Notes: generated by a model not told the origin, from the sequence alone. 14,535 nucleotides of DNA from Thiobacillus sp. (GCA_020216925.1 JAIWOL010000091.1:1-14535); one strand, 5' to 3'; shown: positions 1 through 7,723, counted from the first letter of the stretch. Numbers and translations: made by a program.

Positions 1-454
1 GGGACAGCCCCCCGCTGCGCGCGCGCGTCTTGATGAGCGCGTAAACCGCCTGCAGCGTGCCGGCGCCTACCGATACACAGGCCCATTCGTCGGCGCCCGC
101 CACCCGGCGCGCCACATCGGCCAGCGTGCAATCGGGCAACAGCACGTCGTAATCACGCGTCGCCTGGACGAGCCCGGGCGCGCTCGCATGCAGTCCCGGC
201 GCATGCCAGGCTTGCCCTGCCGCCAGCGGCCGGGCAAGGATCAGGCCTCGATCAAGCTGCCGCCGCCAGTCGAACAGTGTCTGCACGGTGTCTGCGCCAA
301 ACAGGCGATCCCGGGTATCGATCACCAGCGGCGTCAGGCCCTGGCGTGCCAATGCCCGTGCCGCCCGCAAGACGAAAGCGGGGGATTCGTTGACGCAATA
401 AAGGATTCGGCAGCCGCTCTTCCGGCGAAGTCCTCCGGCCTGGTCAGCGGGCAT
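1..454 (-). CDS. flhG: FlhG/FleN-like MinD-family protein lacking its P-loop (partial, runs off left edge)
   Basis: The frame is open for 151 codons from an ATG (452-454) that overlaps the end of flhF by 11 bases, and it leaves the window at base 1. FlhG is a MinD-type ATPase that sets flagellar number with the GTPase FlhF. Seen here: residues 4-10 read DQAGGLR, matching the N-terminal DQAxxLR helix by which FlhG stimulates FlhF. Residues 138-142 read YALIK, matching the conserved FlhG DAYALIK segment. Where the family has KGGxGKT, this protein reads CVNESPAFVLRAAR (20-33), with no glycine-rich loop or lysine. The DTPAG switch is replaced by LPDCT (106-110). The homology call therefore rests on position after flhF plus two motifs and the overall MinD-like spacing. 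I infer a protein that does not bind ATP in the normal way but may still touch FlhF. The C-terminal half is not visible. Confidence 0.72.
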   Translation of the reverse strand, partial: MPADQAGGLRRKSGCRILYCVNESPAFVLRAARALARQGLTPLVIDTRDRLFGADTVQTLFDWRRQLDRGLILARPLAAGQAWHAPGLHASAPGLVQATRDYDVLLPDCTLADVARRVAGADEWACVSVGAGTLQAVYALIKTRARSGGLS

Positions 455-1589
455 TGCGCGGTATGGGAGCGACATCGGAGTCGAGCGCGAGACTGCGTTC
501 GGCGTCCACGCCGGCAAGAAGCGGCCAGTCTGCGGAGGACAGCGTGAAAGGCGTGGCCGTCTGGCCGCCCCGGAGGGCGCGGTCGACCAGATAGACCGCG
601 TGAGGTCGATGCAGGTCTTCGGGCACGCGCTGGCCGCTGGTCACGTAGGCCAGCGGCAGACGGTGCCGGATCAGGCTGTCCAGCGCCGCTGCGGGCTGCG
701 GCGCCTCGTCGAGCTTGCTGAGGATGCAAGCCGCGGCGCCCTGCCCGAACCGCACCAAGGATTGTTCGATGGCGGTGCCCTGCTGGCCGGCGGCCACCAC
801 CAGCAGGCGGCGCACCCCCAGCGTATCGAGCTGCCGGGTGGCAGGCGCGCGCGCGTCCGCCGGAGCAAAACCTGCGGTGTCGATCAGCACCAGCTTGTGC
901 GCGGCAAGCGTGTCCAGCCGCCGCGCCAGTTCACCGCTATCCCGGGCTGCATGCAGGTCCACACCCAGCAATTCGGCATATATGCGCAACTGGGCCTCGG
1001 CGCCGATGCGGTAGGCATCGGCCGCAACCAGCGCCACCTTGTCCGCCCCGTGACGTTCGACCGCGCGCGCGGCCAGCTTGGCGAGCGTGGTCGTCTTGCC
1101 TGAGCCGGTCGAGCCGACCAGCGCGAACCAGCCTCCTTGCATCACGGGATCCCTGCCCGCTTCCACCACCGGCAGGTTGCGGATCAGCACCTGGCGCAGC
1201 CAGCGCTGGGCGGCTTCGCCTTCGACGCCGCGCGGCAGGCGGGCAGCCAGCGCCCGGGCCAGCGTGCCGCCAAAACCCGCGGCGAACAGCGACTGCATGA
1301 GCGCCACACGCGCCGGATCGCGCTTCCGCCCGGCATTCCAGGCAAAGCCGGCAAGCTGGTTCTGCAACATGCCACGCAGGCGGGCGAGCTCGCTCAGAAT
1401 GCGCGAACCGCTCGCTTCGACTGCCTGGCTCTCGCCCGGCGCGGCGAGATCGCCATAGGCGCTGGCGAGAATTTCGATACCCTGCGGATGCGGCCGGGTG
1501 GACAGCACCACCGCATCGTCGCCCAGTTCGGCCCGAATGTTGGCCAGCCCCACGCGCGCGTTGGGCGCCACGAAGGTTCGGGCGCTCAT
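444..1589 (-). CDS. flhF: Flagellar SRP-type GTPase FlhF
   Basis: FlhF is an SRP54/FtsY-family GTPase that marks the cell pole or site for flagellar assembly. The 381-residue protein starts with the FlhF-specific N-terminal region (residues 1-42, FVAPNARVGL then LGDDAVVLSTRP). It continues through a helical N domain (about 95-150) to the G domain. The P-loop is GSTGSGKTTT at 159-168, the ADAYRIGAEAQL segment is at 190-201, DTAG is at 237-240, the base-specificity motif is SKLDE at 291-295, and the closing loop is VTSGQRVPEDL at 316-326. All GTPase motifs are intact; the usual TKLDE appears as SKLDE. The start is the ATG 16 bases after the flhA stop. An out-of-frame ATG overlapping that stop (1607-1609) would encode only seven residues and is probably incidental. 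Its usual partner FlhG follows but looks degenerate, which could change how this GTPase is controlled. Confidence 0.95.
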   Translation of the reverse strand: MSARTFVAPNARVGLANIRAELGDDAVVLSTRPHPQGIEILASAYGDLAAPGESQAVEASGSRILSELARLRGMLQNQLAGFAWNAGRKRDPARVALMQSLFAAGFGGTLARALAARLPRGVEGEAAQRWLRQVLIRNLPVVEAGRDPVMQGGWFALVGSTGSGKTTTLAKLAARAVERHGADKVALVAADAYRIGAEAQLRIYAELLGVDLHAARDSGELARRLDTLAAHKLVLIDTAGFAPADARAPATRQLDTLGVRRLLVVAAGQQGTAIEQSLVRFGQGAAACILSKLDEAPQPAAALDSLIRHRLPLAYVTSGQRVPEDLHRPHAVYLVDRALRGGQTATPFTLSSADWPLLAGVDAERSLALDSDVAPIPRNAR

Positions 1590-1605
1590 GCGGTCTGCCC
1601 CGGGC

Positions 1606-3681
1606 TCATGCGCCCGCCTCGATGGAAAGTTCGCTCGTCATGCGCACCATTTTATCGGCAGGCACCTCGGCGTAGGCAAGCACAGACAATTGCGGCAGAT
1701 TCCGCCGCAACAGACGCGACAGGATCGCGCGCAGGCTGGGCGACGTGAGGAGAACCGGCGGATGACCGTCGGCCTGCTGCTCGGCCAGCGCACGTTCGGC
1801 CGCCTCGTTCAGGGCGTCCAGCGTGGCGGGGGACAGCAGCGCTTCGCCCTCGTCGCCCATTTCCGCGATCAGACGGGATTCTGTGGCGGCCGACAGACCC
1901 ATTACATGCAGCGTGTCCCCGCCCTCGAACAGCCGGTCGACGATGCTGCGGCCCAGCGCGGCGCGCACGGTTTCAACCAGTTCGTCCACCGCCTGCGTTT
2001 TCGGGGCACGCGCAGCCAGCGTCTCGAACAGAGTGCGGGTGTCGCGGATCGATACATTTTCGGCAATGAGCTGTTGCAGGATCGCCTGCACGGTGGTGAG
2101 CGGCAGATGGCGGGGGGTCACGTCCTCGACCAGGCCCGGGTGGGTGCGCGACAGGGTATCGAGCAGCTGCTGGACTTCGGTGCGGCCCAGTAGCTCAGAT
2201 GCGTGCTGGCGGAAGACGGCCTCGACCTGCCGGGCAATGACGTCCTGCGGCTGCAACACCACAAACCCCCGCAGCTCGGCCTCTTCTTCCCGCCCGGCTT
2301 CTATCCACACGCCGGCCATGCCGGTCAACGGATCGGTGCCGGGCACGCCCTCCAGCCGTCCGAGCACGTCCCCCGTGTCCACCGCAAGCACATGCGCATT
2401 GGGCATCTCGCCACGCGCCACCTCCACCCCCTTCAGGGTGATGCGATAGACATTCGGTTTGAGATCGAGGTTGTCGCGCACGCGCACGAGCGGCACCACC
2501 AGCCCCATGTCTGCGGCAAAGCGTCGACGCGCCTCGGTGATGCGCGCGAGCGCCGCCCCGCCCTGGTTGCGATCCACCAGCGGAATCAGGCGATAACCGA
2601 CTTCGAGCGCCAGCACGTCCACCGGCGGAATGTCGTCCCAGGTGACATCAAGGGGCGCCAGCTGTTCGTCTTCCGTTTCCGGCAATTTGGCATCCAGCAC
2701 AGCCGGGCGGCGGCGGCCGAGCCACACCCCCAGACCTGCCAGGATGACGGCTATGCTCAAGAAGGCCAGATGAGGCGTGCCGGGAATCAGACCCAGTACG
2801 CCGAGCACCGCAGCCGCCACGAAAAGCGTCTGCGGCCGGCCAAAGACCTGGGTGGAAAATTCGCGCGACAGATCCTGCTCGGACGACGCCCGGCTCACCA
2901 CGATGCCCGCGGCAGTGGAAATGATGAGCGCAGGAATCTGGGTGACGAGGCCGTCGCCCACTGTCAGGAGCGCATAGCGGCCCAGCGCCTCGGACACGCC
3001 GAGATCGTGCTGCAGCAGGCCCACCGCAATCCCGCCGACAAGGTTGACCAGCAGGATGACGAGTCCCGCCACGGCGTCGCCCCGGACGAATTTGGACGCG
3101 CCATCCATCGCGCCATAGAAGTCAGCTTCGCGGCCGATGTCGGCACGGCGGCTGCGTGCTTCGGCATCGTTGATGAACCCGGCCTGCAGGTCGGCATCCA
3201 CCGCCAGCTGCTTGCCCGGCATGGAATCGAGGGTGAAACGCGCCGCCACCTCGGCAATGCGCCCCGCTCCCTTGGTAATGACGACGAAATTGATGATGAC
3301 GAGTATGAGAAAGACGACGAAACCGACGGCGATGTTGCCGCCGACGAGGAAATTGCCGAAGGACTCGATCACCTTGCCCGCAGCGTCCGGGCCGGTGTGC
3401 CCCTGCATGAGGATGATGCGGGTCGACGCGACGTTGAGCGACAGGCGCAGCAACGTGGTCAGCAGCAGCACCGTGGGAAACACCGAAAAATCCAGCGGAC
3501 GCCGCGCGTTCAGGCTCACCAGCAGCACGATCATGGCCAGCGCGATGTTGAGCGTGAACAACACGTCAAGCATGAAGGTGGGCAGCGGCAGCACCATCAT
3601 TGCCAGAATCAGCAACACCAGCAGCGGCACCGCCAGACGATTGAACGACATGCCGAGCACGGCCTGGCCGGGCGGATTCAA
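1606..3681 (-). CDS. flhA: Flagellar type III export gate protein FlhA
   Basis: FlhA is the large export-gate subunit of the flagellar type III secretion system, in the inner membrane at the base of the flagellum. The 691-residue length is normal for the family. The first half holds about eight membrane segments (from residue 15). It carries the family signature RLSLNVASTRIIL (79-91) and the cytoplasmic FHIPEP loop, KGAGRIAEVAARFTLDSMPG at 137-156, then VDADLQAG (161-168). FVRGDAVAG (198-206) contains the Asp (202) matching the functionally important membrane Asp of other FlhA proteins. The soluble C-terminal ring domain is complete from about residue 345. The start is TTG at 3681, overlapping the flhB stop (TTGA). 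It is favoured over ATG 3651 because GAGGTGA, a good ribosome binding site, sits 5-6 bases upstream within the flhB tail, while the ATG has none. Translation is probably coupled to flhB. Confidence 0.95.
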   Translation of the reverse strand: MNPPGQAVLGMSFNRLAVPLLVLLILAMMVLPLPTFMLDVLFTLNIALAMIVLLVSLNARRPLDFSVFPTVLLLTTLLRLSLNVASTRIILMQGHTGPDAAGKVIESFGNFLVGGNIAVGFVVFLILVIINFVVITKGAGRIAEVAARFTLDSMPGKQLAVDADLQAGFINDAEARSRRADIGREADFYGAMDGASKFVRGDAVAGLVILLVNLVGGIAVGLLQHDLGVSEALGRYALLTVGDGLVTQIPALIISTAAGIVVSRASSEQDLSREFSTQVFGRPQTLFVAAAVLGVLGLIPGTPHLAFLSIAVILAGLGVWLGRRRPAVLDAKLPETEDEQLAPLDVTWDDIPPVDVLALEVGYRLIPLVDRNQGGAALARITEARRRFAADMGLVVPLVRVRDNLDLKPNVYRITLKGVEVARGEMPNAHVLAVDTGDVLGRLEGVPGTDPLTGMAGVWIEAGREEEAELRGFVVLQPQDVIARQVEAVFRQHASELLGRTEVQQLLDTLSRTHPGLVEDVTPRHLPLTTVQAILQQLIAENVSIRDTRTLFETLAARAPKTQAVDELVETVRAALGRSIVDRLFEGGDTLHVMGLSAATESRLIAEMGDEGEALLSPATLDALNEAAERALAEQQADGHPPVLLTSPSLRAILSRLLRRNLPQLSVLAYAEVPADKMVRMTSELSIEAGA

Positions 3682-4457
3682 CCGATCACCTCATCGACAG
3701 CAGAAGCCCGGGAAGCAGAGCCCTGCCCCGCCTGCTGCTGTCTTGCGCGCAACCGGGCCCGCACCTCCGGGCTGACTTCGGATTCACGCGCCTCGGCCAG
3801 TACTTCCTGCCAGGTCATCGCGTGACGGCGCAGGTAACGCCACCAGCGCCAGCCGGCGTCCAGCGCAGCCGTCAGCGCCAGCGCCGCCGCCAGCGCGATC
3901 AGGGTCCGCCCCAGCCACGCTGCCATGGTGCCGAAATCGTATGCGCCGTCGAACGCGCCAGGAAAAGTCGACACCCCCCACGCCACTCCCCCCAGCAGCA
4001 GCATTTTCAACAGCAGCAGCGCCGCATCGAAAGCGCCTTCTGCTGAACATCGCCGCGTCAATGCTCTCAGGGGGTTGGCCCGCGCCGCATGCACGCGATC
4101 GGCATCGGGCGAGGCTGTCCAGCCGGACAGCAAAAGCGGGCCGGCCACGCCGGCTGCGAACACCAGGCCGAGCACCGGCAGGGTCGCCCACATCGCAGCC
4201 GCCAGCGCGGCATGGAGCGGCGAGGCAGGGTCGAATGCCGATCCCGGCTGGGCAGCCTGCTGAAGCGCAACCTGGATCAGCGTGGTCAGCGTGTCGTACA
4301 GCGCGGGGGCAAACCCGAGCAGCGCGCCCATGCCCGCGAGCAGGATCAGCCAGGCAGACCACTCGGCGGAACGGGGGACATCGCCGGCGCGGCGCGCCTG
4401 CTGCAAGCGTTTTGCGCTCGCCGGTTCTGTACGCGAAGGGTCGTTCTCCTCGGCCAT
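3678..4457 (-). CDS. flhB: FlhB membrane domain only; C-terminal switch domain absent
   Basis: FlhB is an export-gate protein whose cytoplasmic C-terminal domain cuts itself at NPTH and switches export from rod/hook to filament substrates. This protein is 259 residues; the family is usually about 350-380. The N-terminus is typical (KRLQQARRAGDVPRS, 16-30), followed by four hydrophobic stretches near 33-54, 86-110, 143-163 and 180-202. The post-membrane linker is recognisable: WRYLRRHAMTWQEVLAEA (206-222) then SPEVRARLR (229-237). Twenty-two residues later the protein ends, just where the NPTH domain should begin. The stop is shared with the flhA start (TTGA overlap), so no remnant can follow. 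The central loop (ANPLRALTRRCS, 127-138) also departs from the usual NPxxGLKRxFS. Start: ATG with GAGG about 5 bases upstream. Either a separate FlhB-C protein is encoded elsewhere, or the switch is lost. Confidence 0.88.
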   Translation of the reverse strand: MAEENDPSRTEPASAKRLQQARRAGDVPRSAEWSAWLILLAGMGALLGFAPALYDTLTTLIQVALQQAAQPGSAFDPASPLHAALAAAMWATLPVLGLVFAAGVAGPLLLSGWTASPDADRVHAARANPLRALTRRCSAEGAFDAALLLLKMLLLGGVAWGVSTFPGAFDGAYDFGTMAAWLGRTLIALAAALALTAALDAGWRWWRYLRRHAMTWQEVLAEARESEVSPEVRARLRARQQQAGQGSASRASAVDEVIG

Positions 4458-4462
4458 GCCTG

Positions 4463-4466
4463 CCTC
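4463..4466 (-). promoter_or_regulatory. Ribosome binding site of flhB
   Basis: GAGG lies about 5 bases before the ATG at 4455-4457 and fixes this start. Direct sequence observation; no better in-frame start is nearby. Confidence 0.6.
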
Positions 4467-4478
4467 GATGCCTGACTC

Positions 4479-4508
4479 AGTATCCGTCTTGATTGCCGGG
4501 GCAGTCTA
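4479..4508 (-). promoter_or_regulatory. Weak candidate sigma-70-type promoter for the flagellar block
   Basis: On the minus strand TAGACT (4503-4508) and GATACT (4479-4484) are 18 bases apart; each matches 4 of 6 consensus positions. The predicted start would be near 4472, about 15 bases before the flhB ATG. I looked for a flagellar sigma-28 or sigma-54 pattern in this 89-base gap and found none convincing. Chance matches of this quality are common, so this is tentative. Confidence 0.22.
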
Positions 4509-4515
4509 GCACGAA

Positions 4516-4539
4516 GCCGCATGCCCGAAGGCGCGCGGC
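4516..4539 (-). terminator. Stem-loop with UUCG tetraloop after iscX, possible end of the isc transcript
   Basis: Seven bases after the iscX stop the minus strand reads GCCGCGCGCC-TTCG-GGCATGCGGC. It can form a 10-base-pair stem with one G-U pair and one mismatch, closed by a C(UUCG)G tetraloop. The following bases are only mildly T-rich (TTCGTGCT), so it is a poor classical intrinsic terminator. It may instead be a 3' stabilising or partial termination structure between the isc and flagellar blocks. Confidence 0.42.
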
Positions 4540-4546
4540 GGCAGCT

Positions 4547-4741
4547 TCAGGAAGCCTCGTCGATCCACGCCATCTGGATGGCTTCGAGGATTTTTTCACC
4601 GGAGTGATTGGGGTCGTCGTCGAAATCAGGCAGTTCCATCACCCAGCGATGCAGGTCGGTGAAACGGATCGTGCGCGGGTCGATTTCGGGATGGGCTTCG
4701 GCCAGTTCAATGGCAATGTCCAGGGTATCGGTCCATTTCAT
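4547..4741 (-). CDS. iscX: ISC accessory protein IscX
   Basis: IscX is a small acidic protein that binds IscS and probably iron, and modulates cluster assembly. The 64-residue sequence carries the family hallmarks: KWTDTLDIAIELAEAHP (2-18), DPRTIRFTDLHRWV (21-34), and the acidic DFDDDP segment (39-44) followed by SGEKILEAI and a C-terminal IDEAS. It is the last gene of the isc operon, as in enterobacteria, and starts one base after the fdx stop, with GAAGGG upstream inside the fdx tail as a plausible ribosome binding site. Length and motifs are normal. A strong hairpin follows it. Confidence 0.95.
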   Translation of the reverse strand: MKWTDTLDIAIELAEAHPEIDPRTIRFTDLHRWVMELPDFDDDPNHSGEKILEAIQMAWIDEAS

Positions 4742-4742
4742 T

Positions 4743-5081
4743 TCAATGCCCTTCTTTCACCATGTTGATGGTGTATTTCGGAATTTCGATCACCAGATCG
4801 GCGTCGGCAATCTTGGCCTGGCAGGACAGGCGCGACTGCGGCTCCAGACCCCAGGCCTTGTCCAGAAGGTCGTCCTCCAGTTCGGACGACGGTTCGAGCG
4901 AATCGAAACCTTCTCGAACGATGACATGGCAGGTGGTGCAGGCACAAGACTTCTCGCAGGCGTGGTCGATCTCGACGCCGTTGGCGAGCAGGGTGTTGCA
5001 GATCGTTTCGCCGGGCGCGGCCTCGATGACGGTGCCCTCCGGACAGAGTTCGACATGGGGAAGAACGATGAGTTGGGGCAT
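4743..5081 (-). CDS. fdx: ISC-type [2Fe-2S] ferredoxin Fdx
   Basis: This adrenodoxin-like ferredoxin supplies electrons for cluster assembly on IscU. The 112-residue sequence has the expected ligand pattern C42-x5-C48-x2-C51-x35-C87, within [15 protein letters not shown] (41-55) and LSCQAK (86-90). The extra non-ligand Cys46 typical of ISC ferredoxins is present. The tail [12 protein letters not shown] resembles other Fdx proteins that dock on IscS. The ATG lies three bases after the stop of the DUF3050 gene, so it is cotranscribed, and iscX follows after one base. In the classic operon fdx comes directly after hscA; here another gene has been placed between them. Confidence 0.96.
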   Translation of the reverse strand: MPQLIVLPHVELCPEGTVIEAAPGETICNTLLANGVEIDHACEKSCACTTCHVIVREGFDSLEPSSELEDDLLDKAWGLEPQSRLSCQAKIADADLVIEIPKYTINMVKEGH

Positions 5082-5084
5082 GGG

Positions 5085-5858
5085 TCAGGCCGCTAGGGAA
5101 TGTTGACTGGGCAGGGCGGCGAGCACGCCGTCCCAGAACTGGAGTCGGGCGTCGACGGCTGCGCTTGCTGCAGCCTCGGCCTCGCGCCAGCGGCTGTCCT
5201 GGCCGTCGCACAGGGCGGCGAGCAGGCGTAGCGACAAGGGCGCGTGGAAGTCCTCGTCGAGATGCACGTGGCGATTGAGGTAATAGTGAAAACTCGGCGC
5301 CTGCGCCTCGGTGACCGCCATGCGTGAAAGAAAGGCGCGGAACATCGAGGGAATGACGTGTTCCCGCCCCAGCGCCAGCGCGGCCGCCACGGCATGCGGT
5401 TTGCCGCTGGCCAGGAAATCGAAGGTTCTGCGGGTAAAGGCTGCCGACGGGGCCGGGGCCAGATCGCTACCGAGAGCGGCCTCGATGCCGGCTTGCGCCA
5501 CTTTGTCGACAAAGCGTGCCGGGGTGACGGCATCGGCGCCGATTTCGCGCATCGCGTCGAGATACAGCTCGAAATGGCTGGTGTGGCCGTCGCGCCCGGG
5601 CAGGGCGATGTCGGACTCTTCTTCGAGCACGAGTTCATTGATGAAGCGCGCAACCGACGCGTCGCCGCGAGGCGTCCACGGCCAGCGCGCCGGCGCGACC
5701 TCGTTCTGCAGATATTTGATGAGCGACATGAAATCCCACACCGAGTAGATGTGGTGCTGCATGAAGACGCGCAGGTCGTCGGGCGTCTGCACCGCCGCGT
5801 AGATCGGGTGGGCGTCGAGTTTGGCGCGCAGCGATTCGATAAAGGCGTCGTTGAGCAT
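5085..5858 (-). CDS. DUF3050 family, heme-oxygenase-like fold protein inside the isc operon
   Basis: I recognise the 257-residue protein as DUF3050-like from the run HPIYAAVQTPDDLRVFMQHH (17-36), YSVWDFMSLIKYLQ (38-51), NELVLEEESD (74-83), SHFELYLDAM (94-103) and GREHVIPSMFRAFL (164-177), ending in LNRHVHLDEDFHAPLSLRLL (194-213). The family is predicted all-helical and heme-oxygenase-like, a fold shared by TenA and di-iron oxidases. Candidate metal ligands, by position only, are Glu79-81, His95, Glu97, Glu166, His197, His199, Asp201 and His205. It has no signal peptide or membrane segment. The ATG is five bases after the hscA stop and fdx begins three bases after this stop, so it is a full operon member. 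The standard operon has no gene here. The biochemical role is unknown; an iron-dependent oxidase or an iron or heme handling role is inference. Confidence 0.85.
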   Translation of the reverse strand: MLNDAFIESLRAKLDAHPIYAAVQTPDDLRVFMQHHIYSVWDFMSLIKYLQNEVAPARWPWTPRGDASVARFINELVLEEESDIALPGRDGHTSHFELYLDAMREIGADAVTPARFVDKVAQAGIEAALGSDLAPAPSAAFTRRTFDFLASGKPHAVAAALALGREHVIPSMFRAFLSRMAVTEAQAPSFHYYLNRHVHLDEDFHAPLSLRLLAALCDGQDSRWREAEAAASAAVDARLQFWDGVLAALPSQHSLAA

Positions 5859-5863
5859 ACCTG

Positions 5864-7723
5864 TCAGCCAAAGGTTTCGAGTTTCTGTCCGGCCATCGCC
5901 CGCCGCACATTCTGGTCCATGCGGCGCTGGGCGAATTCGGTGGTGGCGGCGTTGAGCGCTTCGATGCCGCGCTTTATGGCGGAATGATCGCTGCCGGCCA
6001 TGCGTTTTTCCAGGTCGGTGATCGCCGCCTCAATCATGGCGGTTTCCGCCTCCGAGAGCAGCGCGCCGTCTTCTGCCATCGCGGCGCGGGTCGCGGCGAT
6101 CAGGCCCTGCGCGTCGACGAGCTGTTCGTTCAGCGCCCTCGCGCGCATGTCGTCTTTGGCGTGCGTGAACGCGTCTTTCAGCATGCGCGTGATTTCCTCG
6201 TCGGCGAGGCCGTACGAGGGTTTGACCTGTACGGCGGCTTCGATGCCGGTGCTCTGCTCGCGCGCCGAGACTGAAAGCAGACCGTCGGCGTCGACCTGGA
6301 AGGTGACGCGGATGCGCGCCGCGCCCGCGACCATGGGCGGGATGCCGCGCAGCTCGAAGCGCGCGAGCGAGCGGCAATCGACCGCGAGTTCGCGTTCGCC
6401 CTGCAACACGTGCACGCTCATCGCGGTCTGGCCGTCCTTGAAAGTGGTGAAATCCTGCGCGCGCGCGGTCGGTATCGTGGTGTTGCGCGGGATGACTTTT
6501 TCAGTCAGTCCACCCATCGTTTCCAGCCCCAACGACAACGGAATCACGTCGAGCAGCAGCCAGTCGTCGTCCACGCGGTTGCCCGCGAGCACGTCGGCCT
6601 GCATCGCCGCGCCGAGCGCGACGACCTTGTCCGGGTCAAGGTTGGTCAGTGGCGTCTGCTTGAAGAAATCGGCGACGGCGTGACGCACGCACGGCATCCG
6701 CGTCGAACCGCCGACCATGACGACGCCCTTGATCTCTTCCACACTCAAGCCCGCGTCACGCAGGGCTTTGCGGGTGGGCGCGAGGGTCTTGTTGACGAGA
6801 CTCGCGGTCATCGCGTTGAAGTCGGCTTGCGTGAGTGTGGCGTCGAGCATTTCGCCGGTCGAGAGCACGGCGGTGATGCGCACGTCCAGATGTTCGGTCA
6901 GCGTTTCCTTGGCGTCGCGCGCCTTGGTCAGCAGCAGCCGGGTGTCGTTCGCCGACAAGGGCTGAAAACGTCCCTGCTCGACCATCCAGCAGAACACGCG
7001 CTGGTCGAAATCGTCGCCGCCGAGCGCGGAATCGCCGTTGGTCGCCAGCACCTCGAACACGCCTTTCGACAGTTTCAGGATCGAAATATCGAACGTGCCG
7101 CCACCCAGATCGTAGACGGCGTAAACGCCTTCGGAGGCGTTGTCGAGCCCGTAGGCAATCGCGGCGGCGGTCGGCTCGTTGAGCAGTCGCAGCACGTTCA
7201 AACCGGCCAGCTGCGCGGCGTCCTTGGTCGCCTGGCGCTGCGCGTCGTCGAAGTACGCGGGCACGGTGATGACCGCGCCGACGAGCTCGCCGCCCAGGCT
7301 CGCTTCGGCGCGCGCGCGCAGCACTTTCAGGATTTCTGCCGAGACTTCGACCGGGCTCTTGGTGCCGGCCACGGTCTTGATCTGCACCATGCCCGGCGCG
7401 TCGACGAACCGATACGGCGAACTCGCCGCGTCCTGGATGTCGGCCAGCCCTCGCCCCATGAAGCGTTTGACCGAGACGATGGTGTTGTGCGGATCGACGT
7501 TCTGCGCGCGCTTGGCGGCGTAGCCGACGTCAACCCTGTCGGCCTGATAGCGCACCACCGACGGCAGCAGCGAATGGCCTTCGGCGTCGTCGAGCACGAC
7601 CGCGAGGCCGGAGCGCACCGTGGCGACCAGCGAATTGGTCGTGCCCAGGTCGATGCCGACCGCCAGCCGGTGCTGGTGCGGGGCGGTGGACATGCCGGGT
7701 TCGGAGATTTGCAGGAGGGCCAT
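5864..7723 (-). CDS. hscA: Hsp70-type Fe-S cluster chaperone HscA
   Basis: HscA is the dedicated Hsp70 that, with HscB, acts on the IscU LPPVK peptide to promote cluster release. The 619 residues match HscA rather than DnaK in length and in the opening [10 protein letters not shown]. The ATPase domain shows [12 protein letters not shown] (23-34), [16 protein letters not shown] (154-169), [13 protein letters not shown] (182-194) and [10 protein letters not shown] (205-214), all intact. The substrate-binding domain begins near residue 390 and the helical lid near 510. Start: ATG at 7721-7723, which gives the family N-terminus, though no clear ribosome binding site is seen. A 45-base gap containing a simple GGGATCGGG-type repeat separates it from hscB. 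It is followed at once by the DUF3050 gene instead of fdx. Confidence 0.96.
   Translation of the reverse strand: MALLQISEPGMSTAPHQHRLAVGIDLGTTNSLVATVRSGLAVVLDDAEGHSLLPSVVRYQADRVDVGYAAKRAQNVDPHNTIVSVKRFMGRGLADIQDAASSPYRFVDAPGMVQIKTVAGTKSPVEVSAEILKVLRARAEASLGGELVGAVITVPAYFDDAQRQATKDAAQLAGLNVLRLLNEPTAAAIAYGLDNASEGVYAVYDLGGGTFDISILKLSKGVFEVLATNGDSALGGDDFDQRVFCWMVEQGRFQPLSANDTRLLLTKARDAKETLTEHLDVRITAVLSTGEMLDATLTQADFNAMTASLVNKTLAPTRKALRDAGLSVEEIKGVVMVGGSTRMPCVRHAVADFFKQTPLTNLDPDKVVALGAAMQADVLAGNRVDDDWLLLDVIPLSLGLETMGGLTEKVIPRNTTIPTARAQDFTTFKDGQTAMSVHVLQGERELAVDCRSLARFELRGIPPMVAGAARIRVTFQVDADGLLSVSAREQSTGIEAAVQVKPSYGLADEEITRMLKDAFTHAKDDMRARALNEQLVDAQGLIAATRAAMAEDGALLSEAETAMIEAAITDLEKRMAGSDHSAIKRGIEALNAATTEFAQRRMDQNVRRAMAGQKLETFG

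Noticed and set aside
334..729. 131-codon minus-strand frame across the flhF/flhG junction
   Set aside because: It is out of frame with both flhF and the FlhG-like gene, each of which has recognisable motifs over the same bases.
1590..1609. Seven-codon frame (ATG at 1607-1609) between flhA and flhF
   Set aside because: It is too short to support as a gene. It overlaps the flhA stop and the flhF start by chance-compatible bases, although a coupling role cannot be excluded.
2203..3825. 540-codon open frame on the plus strand opposite flhA
   Set aside because: It is highly polar, rich in His, Gln and Arg, and mirrors the hydrophobic flhA codons. This is the known antisense shadow effect.
4458..4546. 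Flagellar sigma-28 or sigma-54 promoter before flhB
   Set aside because: ACGGATAC only partly resembles a sigma-28 -10, with no TAAA-type -35 at the right distance, and no GG/GC pair with sigma-54 spacing was found.
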